A stretch of DNA of 26,904 nucleotides from JBJKRW01 sp046704445 (GCA_046704445.1 JBJKRW010000038.1:1-26904); one strand, 5' to 3'; numbered from the stretch's first letter, positions 1-9,527 are shown. Notes: a model not told the origin generated them from the sequence alone. Program-made: numbers and translations.

Positions 1-1901
1 CCGATCGACACATCCTGTTCGGTGACCTCGCTCGTGTAATGAACCTCGGGAACCTGGGAACGGAGAAACTTTACCACATTCGCGACTTCCTTTTCCGTTA
101 TAAACGGGCCCTGGATACGTTTCGGCTTTGCCTGATCGGGAGGTAGATATAGCATATCTCCCCGTCCCAACAGTTTTTCCGCGCCCGGCATATCGATAAT
201 CACGCGCGAATCAATCATGGATGACACATTGAATGCGACCCGCGTCGGGATATTTGCCTTCATCAATCCGGTAATCACGTCAACCGACGGCCTCTGCGTG
301 GCGAGAAGCAGATGAATTCCGGTTGCGCGTGCCATCTGGGCAATCCGTGTAATAAGATCCTCCGCCTCCCCAGGCGCGAAGATCATCAGGTCAGCCAGTT
401 CGTCAATAATAAATATGATATACGGTTTTTTTTCTACACCCTCGGTCGCATTGTAGCTTTCTATGTTCCGTGCGCCTACCTTCGCAAAAATCTTGTATCT
501 GCTTTCCATTTCCCCTACCGTCCATTTCAGTGCGGAAATTATTTTTTCAGCTTCAACCACCACTTCGGTAAGAAGGTGCGGGATTCCGTTGTACAGTGAA
601 AGTTCCACTCTTTTCGGATCAACCAGAATCATTCTCAGGTCTTCCGGCTTTGTCCTGAACAAAAACGTACTGATCCAGGCATTTAAAAGTACGGACTTGC
701 CCGACCCCGTAGTGCCTGCGATCAATACGTGCGGCATTTTTGCAATGCTGGCGGCTTGAGGCTGACCCGAAACATCCAGGCCGAGAGGGACAAGCAACGG
801 ATCGTTATTTGAACTGAAGAGAGGTGACGACAACAGTGTTTTTACGGTCACAAGTGTCGGTTTCTTGTTCGGAATTTCTATTCCGACAAGCGACCTTCCC
901 GGTATCGGCGCTTCGATTCTCACCTGACCCGTAGTTGCCGCCAATGCAAGGGCAAGATCGTTTGCCAGCGCCGTAATACGGGATAACTTTGTACCCATGG
1001 TAATTTCAAGGGCATACTGGGTAACGGCCGGACCGAAATTTACCTCTGATACCCGCGCTCTAATCCCGAAACTGTCCAGGGTTCTTTCGATGGTATCCGC
1101 ATTTTTCTTTACATCACCGCGGTCCGCTTCCTGTTGGCCGATATCGGCCAAAAGCGATACCGGAGGAAAAATCCACGTTGCTCTCGGCGATTGTGCAAGA
1201 GGCTTTATGGTAATTCCGCTTCCGGCGCTCTGAATCTGAGCCGGAGCCGGGGGAGGCGTAGGAGGAGGCTGAATTTTCGGTTTTTCAAAAAATTTTTTGT
1301 CCTGAATAAACGAACTCTCCGTTTTTACGGGTTTTGCATCTTTCATATATTTTTCCTTTCCCGAAAACGAACGGAAAAGATATTTCTGTAAAAATACGAA
1401 CAATGACTTTGCCAATTCAAGCACAAAAAGCAGAAATGTGTCGATGGAAGTATCCAGGAAAAGGACCAGTCCGATGACAAATATAACCCCAAGAACTATA
1501 ACCGCCCCTATTACGGTCAGATCAACTTTCAGATTGTCGAACATGTATTTTCCGTACTGACCTGACTGAAATACGCCCACCAGGGCAACAAATACGAGTG
1601 TCGTACCGATACTCATGTTCGGTTTCATGAATTTCAGCTTTTTAGAGTTAAAAAAATGGCCTGCAAAAAAAAGAAGAATAAAGGGGATAAAAAAGGAAAG
1701 CCATCCGAACTTGTCGTTCAGATTTTGATTTATAGCCAACAACGTTCTACCGCTAGAATCGGGAAAAAGAAATTGAAGATAGGACAGCAAAAGAACCAAT
1801 GCGGTTCCGGCAATAATCAAACCTACTATATTGAATACGGTATGCTTGTTGATTTTGAATTTGAAAAAAGGAAGTTTGATAAGCGAACGTGTTCTTGCCA
1901 T
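1..1901 (-). CDS. ftsK: DNA translocase FtsK/SpoIIIE (3' end beyond window)
   Basis: Membrane-anchored dsDNA translocase that clears chromosome termini through the division septum. The reading frame is open from the ATG at 1901 to the left edge (633 codons), so the C-terminal part, including any gamma DNA-reading domain, lies outside. The N-terminal ~140 residues carry about four hydrophobic segments. A Pro-rich linker follows near residues 190-205 (QPPPTPPPAPAQ), then the alpha/beta motor. The Walker A motif AGTTGSGKS is at about residues 395-403. A Walker B-like IIFIIDELADL follows, and then ATQRPSVDVITG, which is typical of FtsK. It lies downstream of rpsO-pnp on the same strand, 58 nt after pnp, and has its own promoter-like element. 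No Shine-Dalgarno sequence precedes the ATG; the -10 box is only 7 nt away, suggesting a leaderless message. Confidence 0.95.
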   Translation of the reverse strand, partial: MARTRSLIKLPFFKFKINKHTVFNIVGLIIAGTALVLLLSYLQFLFPDSSGRTLLAINQNLNDKFGWLSFFIPFILLFFAGHFFNSKKLKFMKPNMSIGTTLVFVALVGVFQSGQYGKYMFDNLKVDLTVIGAVIVLGVIFVIGLVLFLDTSIDTFLLFVLELAKSLFVFLQKYLFRSFSGKEKYMKDAKPVKTESSFIQDKKFFEKPKIQPPPTPPPAPAQIQSAGSGITIKPLAQSPRATWIFPPVSLLADIGQQEADRGDVKKNADTIERTLDSFGIRARVSEVNFGPAVTQYALEITMGTKLSRITALANDLALALAATTGQVRIEAPIPGRSLVGIEIPNKKPTLVTVKTLLSSPLFSSNNDPLLVPLGLDVSGQPQAASIAKMPHVLIAGTTGSGKSVLLNAWISTFLFRTKPEDLRMILVDPKRVELSLYNGIPHLLTEVVVEAEKIISALKWTVGEMESRYKIFAKVGARNIESYNATEGVEKKPYIIFIIDELADLMIFAPGEAEDLITRIAQMARATGIHLLLATQRPSVDVITGLMKANIPTRVAFNVSSMIDSRVIIDMPGAEKLLGRGDMLYLPPDQAKPKRIQGPFITEKEVANVVKFLRSQVPEVHYTSEVTEQDVSI

Positions 1902-1908
1902 ATAGATT

Positions 1909-1937
1909 ATTGTAGTTGAGCACGCGCATAAAATCAA
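1909..1937 (-). promoter_or_regulatory. Predicted sigma70 promoter of ftsK
   Basis: On the minus strand, TTGATT (1937-1932), a 17-nt spacer, then TACAAT (1914-1909). The start codon follows 7 nt after the -10 box, so the expected transcription start falls at or next to the ATG. The element sits in the 58-nt gap between pnp and ftsK. It was read by eye; no start-site data are available. Confidence 0.6.
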
Positions 1938-1959
1938 CGTTTGTCCCGCATCTATCCAA

Positions 1960-4044
1960 TCACTTGATCATTTGGAGATTGATTCTGCCCTGATTGTCTA
2001 TCTGGTACACCTTGACTTTAACCGTCTGTCCGATCTTTACGATTTCGTGCGGATCTTTTACGTACTTATCGGACATTTTTGACACATGGACCAATCCTTC
2101 CTTGCCCGGCAGCATTTCTACAAAGGCGCCGAACGGAAGAATGCGTTTGACCGTTCCTTCGAATTCCTCGCCCACTTCTATTTCCCTCGTAATGTTTTCT
2201 ATCGACTTCACGGCGAGTTCGACCCCTTCTTTATCTATACCGGTAATGGTAACCTTGCCGTCATCCGAAACGTTAATATCCGTCTGGGTTTTTGTAATCA
2301 GGGCCCGTATGTTTTTTCCGCCGGGGCCTATGATCTCCCCGATTTTATCCTGAGGAGGAGTTAATACTACGACGCGCGGTGCATATTTTGAAATTTCGGT
2401 TCTCGGTGTCGCAATCGCTTTTTTCATGACTCCAAGGATATAAAGACGTGCTTTTTTTGCACGTTCCAAAGTTTCGTGAATCATCACGGGAGTTAATCCG
2501 GTATTTTTCACATCAAGCTGTATGGCGGTAATTCCCTTATCGGATCCCGCAACCTTAAAATCCATCTCTCCGGAAAAATCCTCAATCCCCATGATGTCGG
2601 TAAGGATCAGATAATCGTCATCGGACATTGAGATTAATCCCATGGCTATACCCGCGACAGGCGTAGTGATTGGCACGCCGGCGTCCATAAGGGAAAGCGT
2701 TGACCCGCAGGTTGAAGCCATGGACGTTGAACCGTTTGAAGACATAACTTCGGAAACGACCCGAACGGTATAGGGAAAATCCTTTGCACTGGGAAGAACC
2801 GGTTCAATTGCTTTTTCCGCAAGAGCTCCGTGACCGATTTCCCTTCGTGAAGGAAAACCCACCCTTCCGGTTTCGCCTACGGAATACGGAGGCATATAAT
2901 AATGATGGATATAGTGTTTTGCTTCTTCACCTTCGGGACCTTCTATGAGCTGTTCAAGACTCGGAGCTCCCAATGTGGCAATGGACATTACCTGCGTATC
3001 CCCCCTTTGAAAAAGTCCGGACCCGTGAGTCCTGGGAAGTACCGACACCTCAGCAGAGATGGAACGAATGTCATCGGGACCTCTTCCGTCTATTCTTTTT
3101 TTGGTTTTAAATGTCTTTTCTCGTATCATCTGCTTGCTCAAATAATCAATTGCTTTTGCAATATCCTTTTTTTCGAACTCGTCCTTGTGTTTTTCCAGCA
3201 CCTCTTCGATGACCACGTTCAACGCTTCTTCATCGTCAAATTCTTTTTCCGCTTTTTTAAGTATCATATCATCGAGATTTTTTTTGAAATCTTTTTTCAG
3301 GATGGAAATTATTTTTTCGTCAACTACAGGAGTGTCTTTTGTTATTTTAGGCTTCCCCGCCTTTTCCCTCAGGGATTCTATAAACTTAATTACTTTTGCG
3401 TTTTCTTTTTTTGCGAGCTCAATCCCTTCCTCGATAAGATGTTCTGCAAACTCTTCCGCCTGGGTTTCTATCATTACTACTTTCTTTGCCGTAGACGATA
3501 CTACCAGATCCAGCGAGGAATAACGTTCATCATCCTCTGTCGGATTGACAAAAAACGACCCCTCTCCATTTGTTTTGAAGTAACCGATTCTCATTGTGCT
3601 TATCGGCCCGTTCCACGGTATCGGAGAAACATGAAGGGCTGCGGAGGTCGTAATTGCCGAAAGTATTTCCGGTGAGTTTTCGCCGTCCACCGAAAGTAGC
3701 GTAATAATTATCTGGATTTCCTTGTGAAGGTTTTTTGGAAAAAGAGGCCGGATTGAACGGTCTATCAGTCTTGCCTTTAATACCGCATCATCCGAGGGTC
3801 TTCCCTCCCTTTTTACCCAGCGGGATCCCTTAATCCTTCCTCCCGCATAAAGCTTTTCCACATACTCAACCTGAAGAGGAAGATAGTCGATGTCTTCCCT
3901 GTCTCTTCCTACGGTAACCGTCACCAATACGCACGTATCTCCTAGTCTTGCGAATATGGACGTGGTGGCGGCGTTTGCCAATTTACCCAGTTGAAGAGTT
4001 AATTTCTGACCATTGATATCAATGGATTCTTCTGTAATTTTCAT
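1960..4044 (-). CDS. pnp: Polyribonucleotide nucleotidyltransferase (PNPase)
   Basis: Phosphorolytic 3'-5' exoribonuclease of mRNA turnover; 694 residues, the usual length. Two RNase PH-like domains are separated by a helical linker. The first begins near residue 10 and includes YAGGRIKGSRWVKREGRPSD; the second includes RTHGSGLFQRGDTQV and FPSRREIGHGALAEKA. A KH domain with IGEIIGPGGKNIRAL lies at about residues 555-610. A C-terminal S1 domain (EFEGTVKRILPFGAFVEMLPG) fills about residues 620-694. It lies 28 nt downstream of rpsO on the same strand, the classical rpsO-pnp pairing seen across bacteria. The long ORFs on the opposite strand are shadows. Confidence 0.97.
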   Translation of the reverse strand: MKITEESIDINGQKLTLQLGKLANAATTSIFARLGDTCVLVTVTVGRDREDIDYLPLQVEYVEKLYAGGRIKGSRWVKREGRPSDDAVLKARLIDRSIRPLFPKNLHKEIQIIITLLSVDGENSPEILSAITTSAALHVSPIPWNGPISTMRIGYFKTNGEGSFFVNPTEDDERYSSLDLVVSSTAKKVVMIETQAEEFAEHLIEEGIELAKKENAKVIKFIESLREKAGKPKITKDTPVVDEKIISILKKDFKKNLDDMILKKAEKEFDDEEALNVVIEEVLEKHKDEFEKKDIAKAIDYLSKQMIREKTFKTKKRIDGRGPDDIRSISAEVSVLPRTHGSGLFQRGDTQVMSIATLGAPSLEQLIEGPEGEEAKHYIHHYYMPPYSVGETGRVGFPSRREIGHGALAEKAIEPVLPSAKDFPYTVRVVSEVMSSNGSTSMASTCGSTLSLMDAGVPITTPVAGIAMGLISMSDDDYLILTDIMGIEDFSGEMDFKVAGSDKGITAIQLDVKNTGLTPVMIHETLERAKKARLYILGVMKKAIATPRTEISKYAPRVVVLTPPQDKIGEIIGPGGKNIRALITKTQTDINVSDDGKVTITGIDKEGVELAVKSIENITREIEVGEEFEGTVKRILPFGAFVEMLPGKEGLVHVSKMSDKYVKDPHEIVKIGQTVKVKVYQIDNQGRINLQMIK

Positions 4045-4072
4045 ACGTTTTTTGTGAGAGAATAATCAAAAC

Positions 4073-4342
4073 TTACTTTTTCAGGTCAAGCTCTTTGATC
4101 AAATGTTTATATCGTTTTTCGTCGAGTTCCTGTAAGTATTTAAGAATTCTTCGTCGTTTGGCGATAACTTTTAATAGTCCTCTCCTTGAATGATTGTCTT
4201 TTTTGTTTTCTCCCAAATGTTCCGACAGCTTAAGGATTTTATGCGTAAGAAGAGCCACTTGAACTTCCGGAGACCCTGTATCGCCCTTTTTTTGCGCGAA
4301 TTTCTCTATAATTTTCTGCTTATCGTCAGGTAAGTTTGTCAT
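4073..4342 (-). CDS. rpsO: 30S ribosomal protein S15
   Basis: Small-subunit protein that binds 16S rRNA early in assembly. It has 89 residues, the family's normal size. Diagnostic stretches are DTGSPEVQVALLTHKI, the LSEHLGENKKDNHSRRGLL rRNA-binding region and KRRRILKYLQ. It is first in the rpsO-pnp-ftsK run on the minus strand. The 157-nt gap upstream is shared with the divergent mini-ORF and membrane-protein gene. A TACAAT-like -10 lies about 17 nt before the ATG, but no good -35 was seen. Confidence 0.97.
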   Translation of the reverse strand: MTNLPDDKQKIIEKFAQKKGDTGSPEVQVALLTHKILKLSEHLGENKKDNHSRRGLLKVIAKRRRILKYLQELDEKRYKHLIKELDLKK

Positions 4343-4461
4343 AATCCAAATATGCTATTATTGTATATTTTCTGTTGGTGAATTAATTATTGTTCAACGT
4401 TCTTGGAATTCCAACCAAGTCTTGTACTCAGTGACACCAATCGAAGAACATGGTTAACCAT

Positions 4462-4467
4462 TATAAT
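4462..4467 (+). promoter_or_regulatory. -10 box TATAAT before a seven-codon mini-ORF
   Basis: A perfect TATAAT hexamer lies 6 nt before an ATG at 4474. That ATG opens a seven-codon frame (MKKLQVQ, stop at 4495-4497), and the stop is 2 nt before the ATG of the membrane-protein gene. No convincing -35 was found. A transcript from here would begin at or next to the mini-ORF start codon. Confidence 0.45.
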
Positions 4468-4499
4468 AGATATATGAAAAAGTTGCAAGTCCAATAGTT

Positions 4500-4832
4500 A
4501 TGAATCACCCTCACCGCGCATCCCATTTTACATTCCGTTTTCAAGGAAAACCGTTCGGTTCAGCCGTCCGGATAACGGCGGTTCTGGCGATCCTTATCGT
4601 TTTCGTGCTTTTTCTTCCTCCGGAACGATGGTATATTATCGCGCTGTTTAACGCAGGCCTGGGAATCCTGGCGTTCTTTTTCGTTGAACTCTTTCTGTCA
4701 AAACGATTGGCAATCGTCACCGGTATTTTTGTATTCCTGATACTTCTGCTCGTATCCTTTTCCCTTTTTGATCCGATAAACATCGCCTTGCTCATAAGCC
4801 TGCTCATAGGCTCAATTATTTTGATACAATAG
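4500..4832 (+). CDS. Small multi-pass membrane protein, unknown function
   Basis: A 110-residue protein that I do not recognise. After a basic N-terminal stretch (about 20 residues with HPHR, HFTFRFQGKPFG) it is almost entirely hydrophobic. Three or four membrane segments lie at about residues 25-40, 47-65, 70-88 and 93-110, and the last runs to the C-terminus. No catalytic motif is visible. It is the first full-length gene of a plus-strand run, with only 5 nt between its stop and the GTG of metG, so cotranscription with metG and the PBP gene is likely. It could be a small membrane helper protein, but nothing in the sequence gives a function. Confidence 0.7.
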   Translation: MNHPHRASHFTFRFQGKPFGSAVRITAVLAILIVFVLFLPPERWYIIALFNAGLGILAFFFVELFLSKRLAIVTGIFVFLILLLVSFSLFDPINIALLISLLIGSIILIQ

Positions 4833-4837
4833 TATCT

Positions 4838-6250
4838 GTGGAAAAAAACTTTTATATCACTACGACATTGCCGTATGTAAATTCAGATCCGCATATCGGA
4901 TTTGCCATGGAAATCATCCGAGCGGATGTTCTTGCCCGGTTTATGAAACAACAGGGCTATAGGGTGATTTTTAATACCGGGACAGACGAACACGGAGTGA
5001 AAATTTACCAGAAAGCAACGGAGCGAAATATGGATCCGAAAAGTTATTGCGACGAATACGCGGCAAAATTCAACAATCTCAAAACCTCTTTGAATCTTTC
5101 GTATACAAACTTTATCCGTACTACGGATCCCTATCATGTTAAAGCCGCACGCGAATTCTGGAAAAGATGTTTCGCGAAAGGCGACATCTACAAAAAAAAT
5201 TACAAAATACGTTATTGCGTTGGCTGTGAACTTGAAAAAACAGACTCGGAACTGGTTGACGGAACATGCCCCGTTCATCCTAACCGAAAACTTGAGATAT
5301 ACGAAGAAGAAAATTATTTTTTCAGTTTCTCCAAATACCGCAATGCTCTGTTGGAACTCTATGATAAAAATCCCGCTTTTGTCATACCCGATTTCAGGCT
5401 GCATGAAATCCGGGCTTTTGTAGAAAAGGGGCTCGAGGATTTCAGCATTTCAAGACTCAAAAAAAAGATGCCGTGGGGAATCGATGTCCCCGATGATCCC
5501 GAGCATGTAATGTATGTATGGTTTGACGCGCTAATCAATTATATCTCCACTATCGGTTGGCCCGACGACATGGATCAATTCCGCAAATATTGGCCGGGGT
5601 TTCAAATCGCAGGAAAGGACAATCTTCGTCAACAGTCCGCCATGTGGCAAGCTATGCTCATGTCCGCAGGTATACAGCCTTCAAAACAAATCTTCGTCGA
5701 AGGATTTATCACCTCTCAGGGACAAAAAATGAGTAAAAGCCTCGGAAACGTCATTAACCCGATGAAGCTTGTGTCTGAATACGGAATCGATGCGGTACGT
5801 TATTATTTACTAAGGGAAATACCCGACTACGCAGACGGAGACTTCTCGCACGCACGCATGAAAGAACTGTATAATGCCGATCTCGCCAACGAACTGGGCA
5901 ATCTCATCATGAGAATCACCACATTGGGAGAGCAGGATAAACTCCACGTGGTACCGTCCTCTCCGGCACGGACGGACCGGGAATTATTATCGCGCTTTCA
6001 GGCTTTTAAATATAACGGTATTCTTGAAAACATCTGGACCGATATCAAACGCATAAATAAAAAAGTCGACGAATTTGCTCCTTGGAAAAAAAGCACCGAT
6101 CAGCGGAAAAAATTCCTTCTCGAAACCATTTTGCATATACATACAACAGGAGAACGGATATATCCGTTTATGCCTGAAACGGCACGGAAAATTATGAATA
6201 GTACTCAAGGAACAATTACCAAAGTTAAACCGTTGTTTCCCAAACTATGA
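4838..6250 (+). CDS. metG: Methionine--tRNA ligase
   Basis: Class I aminoacyl-tRNA synthetase that charges tRNA-Met. It has 470 residues and lacks the C-terminal EMAP/Trbp111-like domain found in longer MetRSs. The start is GTG at 4838. The HIGH motif appears as PHIGFAMEIIRADVLARF near residue 18, and KMSKS is at 297-301. The connective peptide keeps one zinc knuckle, CVGC...CPVH, a C-x2-C...C-x2-H arrangement like that described for Thermus MetRS. The WFDALINYISTIGWP stretch is typical of the family. Its stop overlaps the PBP start by 4 nt (ATGA), indicating translational coupling. Confidence 0.96.
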   Translation: MEKNFYITTTLPYVNSDPHIGFAMEIIRADVLARFMKQQGYRVIFNTGTDEHGVKIYQKATERNMDPKSYCDEYAAKFNNLKTSLNLSYTNFIRTTDPYHVKAAREFWKRCFAKGDIYKKNYKIRYCVGCELEKTDSELVDGTCPVHPNRKLEIYEEENYFFSFSKYRNALLELYDKNPAFVIPDFRLHEIRAFVEKGLEDFSISRLKKKMPWGIDVPDDPEHVMYVWFDALINYISTIGWPDDMDQFRKYWPGFQIAGKDNLRQQSAMWQAMLMSAGIQPSKQIFVEGFITSQGQKMSKSLGNVINPMKLVSEYGIDAVRYYLLREIPDYADGDFSHARMKELYNADLANELGNLIMRITTLGEQDKLHVVPSSPARTDRELLSRFQAFKYNGILENIWTDIKRINKKVDEFAPWKKSTDQRKKFLLETILHIHTTGERIYPFMPETARKIMNSTQGTITKVKPLFPKL

Positions 6251-8499
6251 ACGCAAACGGCGCGTACGCCAGAATCAAAACACGCTGGGGCAAACTCTTT
6301 GCCGGCCATAAATCGTTGACGCTGGTCACGATAGTTTTTTTTGTGATCATAAGTTCGATATTCGTCTATTTTTATATTTTTTATAAACTTCCGTCTCCGT
6401 ACAGCCTTAAAGACTACAAAGTAGTACCCCTTGCCACACATATTCTTGACAGAAACGGAAAATTGCTTTACGAAATTTATCACGATCAAAAACGCACGGC
6501 AATCCGTTTGAAAGATCTTCCCGCCTATGTTCCAGAGGCAACAATTGCAATCGAAGACAAAGATTTTTACCATCACGGAGGCGTTTCCATCGTCGGAGGA
6601 ATTTTACGCGCAATCCGCGATACCATCCTCAAAAACAATCTGCAGGGAGGATCCACCATCACGCAACAATTGGTAAAAGGCGCATTACTTACTCCCGCAA
6701 GGACGATAAGAAGAAAAGTCCGGGAAATAATTCTTGCCGTATGGACGGAAAAGATTTTTTCAAAACAGCAGATTCTCGAAATGTATTTGAACCAGATTCC
6801 TTACGGCGGGGCGGCGTACGGAATCGAAGAAGCATCGGAACTGTATTTCGGGAAACATGCAAAGGACCTTACCCTTCTGCAGGGGGCGACACTTGCCGGA
6901 CTTCCCCAGGCTCCCTCGCTCTACTCTCCGTTCAACAACCCCGAATTGACAAAACAGCGCCGTAACGAGGTATTAAAAGCAATGCATGAACAGAAATACA
7001 TAGATGATTCCACTTATAACAAATTGGTAAATGCGCCCGTTGAAGTACAACCTTTAAAAGAAAATATCAAAGCTCCTCATTTTGTATTCTATATCCGCTC
7101 TATTCTCGAACAGGAATTCGGAACAAAACAGGTGGAAGAAGGCGGACTGAAAGTCACCACCTCACTTGACCTGCCGATAGAAGAAGACGCAGAACAGATA
7201 TTGAGAGAGGAAATAAAAAAAGCGGAACCTCTCCATGTGACAAACGGCGCGGTTTTGGTAACGAGGCCGCCAACCGGAGAAATTCTGGCAATGATAGGCT
7301 CGGTCGATTATTTTGCATCTCCGTCCGGCGCATTCAATGTAACCACTGCGCTCCGGCAGCCGGGAAGCTCAATAAAACCCCTTAATTACGGAATAGGCCT
7401 TGACAGAAAACTGGTAACGCCGGCAACGGTCTTTCTTGACGTACCCACATGTTTCATGGCGGCAGGACAACCAAGCGGATACTGTCCGGTAAACTATGAC
7501 GGCAAATTTCACGGTCCGGTGCAACTGCGTTTTGCTCTCGGCAATTCTTTTAACATTCCCGCAGTCAAAATGCTTGCGGTTAACGGAGTCGAAAACTTTA
7601 TTGCATCCGCATCGGCATTTACCATAACTACCTTCAAGAATCCGAAAAATTACGGACTTTCTCTTACTCTTGGAGGAGGAGAGGTCAGGATGACGGAAAT
7701 GGCTCAGGCATTTTCAACCTTTGCAAACAGGGGAATCCCGAAAAAACTCCAGCCGATCCTGAAAATACAGGATAAATTCGGAAAAACATTGTTCCAGTTT
7801 AAGGATCCCAACTTCGTGCAGAACGTGGATAAACCCTTACAGGCACCCAGCTACCTTTCCATCACCGGCACACGCGTTATTTCTCCTGAAGCTTCTTTTT
7901 TGATTTCTCATATCCTGCTTGACGATAACGCCAGATCGGAAGCATTTGGACCCGGATCTCTTCTCAATATTCCGAAACATGCGGTATCGGTAAAAACAGG
8001 AACAACGGATGACAAAAAGGACAACTGGACAATCGGTTTTACGCCCAACTACCTCACGGCGGTTTGGGTAGGAAACAACGATAATTCTCCCATGAACCCT
8101 TATCTTGCGTCGGGCATTACCGGTGCTGCTCCCATCTGGCATAGAGTCATGGCGGATATCCTGAAAAACCAACCGGATATCTGGCCCATAAGACCGGAAG
8201 ACGTGATAGGCAAACAGGTATGCGTCCTGAGCGGCGCACTTATGGAGAAAAAACCCGACGGAACGGACAGTTGTCCCGCACGGTTTGAGTACTTCATCAA
8301 AGGAACAGAGCCGAAAGCAGGAGACATCATGAAAGAGATTGTTCCAGTTTACAAGGATACCGGGGCATATGCCCCTGATGCAAAACCGGGAGATCCGAAC
8401 GTCGAGATGCAGGAGAAACAGGTTATCCACGACATGTTCTCAACATACTGCGTAGACTGCAATAACGACCATCAGGTTAGACAAAACATCAGACTTTGA
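6247..8499 (+). CDS. Class A penicillin-binding protein (PBP1A-type)
   Basis: Bifunctional peptidoglycan synthase of 750 residues. It has a short cytoplasmic N-terminus, one membrane anchor at about residues 24-44, and an extracellular remainder. The GT51 glycosyltransferase domain shows the catalytic IEDKDFYHHGG (Glu103) and GGSTITQQLVKG. The transpeptidase domain has the SxxK motif S374-S-I-K377 in RQPGSSIKP, an SxN-like GNSFNIP, and K583-T-G in SVKTGTTDDKKDNWTIGF. The C-terminal tail contains four Cys in CVLSG, SCPA and YCVDC, perhaps a disulphide-stabilised tail. It overlaps metG by 4 nt. Its last 11 nt overlap the convergent lysX/argX-type gene, leaving no room for a terminator. Confidence 0.96.
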   Translation: MNANGAYARIKTRWGKLFAGHKSLTLVTIVFFVIISSIFVYFYIFYKLPSPYSLKDYKVVPLATHILDRNGKLLYEIYHDQKRTAIRLKDLPAYVPEATIAIEDKDFYHHGGVSIVGGILRAIRDTILKNNLQGGSTITQQLVKGALLTPARTIRRKVREIILAVWTEKIFSKQQILEMYLNQIPYGGAAYGIEEASELYFGKHAKDLTLLQGATLAGLPQAPSLYSPFNNPELTKQRRNEVLKAMHEQKYIDDSTYNKLVNAPVEVQPLKENIKAPHFVFYIRSILEQEFGTKQVEEGGLKVTTSLDLPIEEDAEQILREEIKKAEPLHVTNGAVLVTRPPTGEILAMIGSVDYFASPSGAFNVTTALRQPGSSIKPLNYGIGLDRKLVTPATVFLDVPTCFMAAGQPSGYCPVNYDGKFHGPVQLRFALGNSFNIPAVKMLAVNGVENFIASASAFTITTFKNPKNYGLSLTLGGGEVRMTEMAQAFSTFANRGIPKKLQPILKIQDKFGKTLFQFKDPNFVQNVDKPLQAPSYLSITGTRVISPEASFLISHILLDDNARSEAFGPGSLLNIPKHAVSVKTGTTDDKKDNWTIGFTPNYLTAVWVGNNDNSPMNPYLASGITGAAPIWHRVMADILKNQPDIWPIRPEDVIGKQVCVLSGALMEKKPDGTDSCPARFEYFIKGTEPKAGDIMKEIVPVYKDTGAYAPDAKPGDPNVEMQEKQVIHDMFSTYCVDCNNDHQVRQNIRL

Positions 8500-9340
8500 G
8501 AAGATTCTTTTCCTTTACAAGCAGATAATCTACAATACGACCTGCGATGTCGACGGAAGAAACCGTCTGGATTCCGTGAAATTCAACCGCGCTGTTGACC
8601 TCAAGCACTTTATATCCTTCCGTTGTCTCCACGAGATCTATCCCCGCGATCTCAACGCCGAACGCTTTCACCGTTTTGTCAACTATTTCTATAATGTCGC
8701 TGTTCAGGAGACAAGGTTTGGGCTTTGCCCCTCTTGCGGTATTGGTTATCCAGTGTTCAGACTGACGGTACATCGCCGTCACGGGTTTTTTTCCCGCCAC
8801 TATGACCCGGATATCTCTTCCGGGTTTACTCACGTACTCCTGAATATAAAAAACGGAATGGTAAACCTGCTGCATCGCTTCCTTATGTTCAAGGATTGCC
8901 TCAAGCGTATCACGGTTCTCAACCTTTGCCAACAGTCTTCCCCATGAACCGATCAGAGGCTTTACTACGACAGGGTACCCGAACGATTCTGCAACGGAAA
9001 TAGCCTGCTCCGCGGAAAAAACCACCGAGGTTTTTGGCGTAGGAATCGAATATTTTTTTAACCGCCAGCTGCTCATGGCCTTGTTATTGCAAAGAACCGT
9101 GGAATCATACGAGTTCACGGTGTCTACACCCAATTCTTTAAAATATTCGAGCATTAATTCCGCCTTTGTCTGACTTATTTCCCTGTTTAATACCAGATCC
9201 GGACGCGTATTGTGCCGGTAAAAATTTCCCAAATTGACCGTACGGTAATCAATACGCACAAACTCCTTGTGTTTGGATCTGAAAGCCTCAAAAATCATTT
9301 TCTCCTCAATCCGCACTCTGGAACAAATAATAGCTATCAT
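8489..9340 (-). CDS. LysW-dependent ATP-grasp ligase, LysX/ArgX family
   Basis: RimK-like ATP-grasp ligase that joins the amino group of glutamate (ArgX) or 2-aminoadipate (LysX) to the C-terminal Glu of the carrier LysW, the first step of carrier-protein arginine or lysine synthesis. It has 283 residues. Family signatures seen are YPVVVKPLIGSWGRLLAKV, FYIQEYVSKPGRDIRVIV, HWITNTARGAKP and KVLEVNSAVEF (the metal-site Glu/Asn end). It follows lysW by 4 nt. The lysW stop region GGGGAG serves as its ribosome binding site, 9 nt from the ATG, so the two are translationally coupled. Neighbouring argF and argG favour the ArgX role, but specificity cannot be settled from motifs alone. Confidence 0.9.
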   Translation of the reverse strand: MIAIICSRVRIEEKMIFEAFRSKHKEFVRIDYRTVNLGNFYRHNTRPDLVLNREISQTKAELMLEYFKELGVDTVNSYDSTVLCNNKAMSSWRLKKYSIPTPKTSVVFSAEQAISVAESFGYPVVVKPLIGSWGRLLAKVENRDTLEAILEHKEAMQQVYHSVFYIQEYVSKPGRDIRVIVAGKKPVTAMYRQSEHWITNTARGAKPKPCLLNSDIIEIVDKTVKAFGVEIAGIDLVETTEGYKVLEVNSAVEFHGIQTVSSVDIAGRIVDYLLVKEKNLLKV

Positions 9341-9344
9341 CTGT

Positions 9345-9527
9345 TTATTCTCCCCAGTCTTCTTCTATTTTCGGGGCAGTATGAAATTGTAACGGTTGAA
9401 GCGAAACGATTTCTAAATCCGCACCGCATTCCTTGCAGGTTATCACTTCTCCTGTTTCGGGTTGATTGACCTGCACAACCGCTTCGCATTCAGGACAGGT
9501 GCTTTGTATATTTTTGTCTTTAGTCAT
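9345..9527 (-). CDS. lysW: Amino-group carrier protein LysW
   Basis: Small acidic carrier that holds the substrate through its C-terminal Glu during arginine/lysine synthesis, protecting the alpha-amino group. From the chosen start it has 60 residues. A zinc ribbon is formed by C11PEC14 and C31KEC34, and the tail ends in the family hallmark EEDWGE. An ATG 15 nt upstream (9542) is in frame. The ATG at 9527 is preferred because GGAGGTG sits at ideal spacing before it, whereas the upstream ATG overlaps that Shine-Dalgarno sequence. It lies 84 nt after the carbamoyltransferase stop and 4 nt before the ligase gene. Confidence 0.93.
   Translation of the reverse strand: MTKDKNIQSTCPECEAVVQVNQPETGEVITCKECGADLEIVSLQPLQFHTAPKIEEDWGE

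Noticed and set aside
2902..3675. 257-codon open frame on the plus strand
   Set aside because: It lies entirely opposite pnp, is rich in Phe, Cys and Tyr without any family motif, and mirrors the coding frame of a certain gene. It is a shadow ORF.
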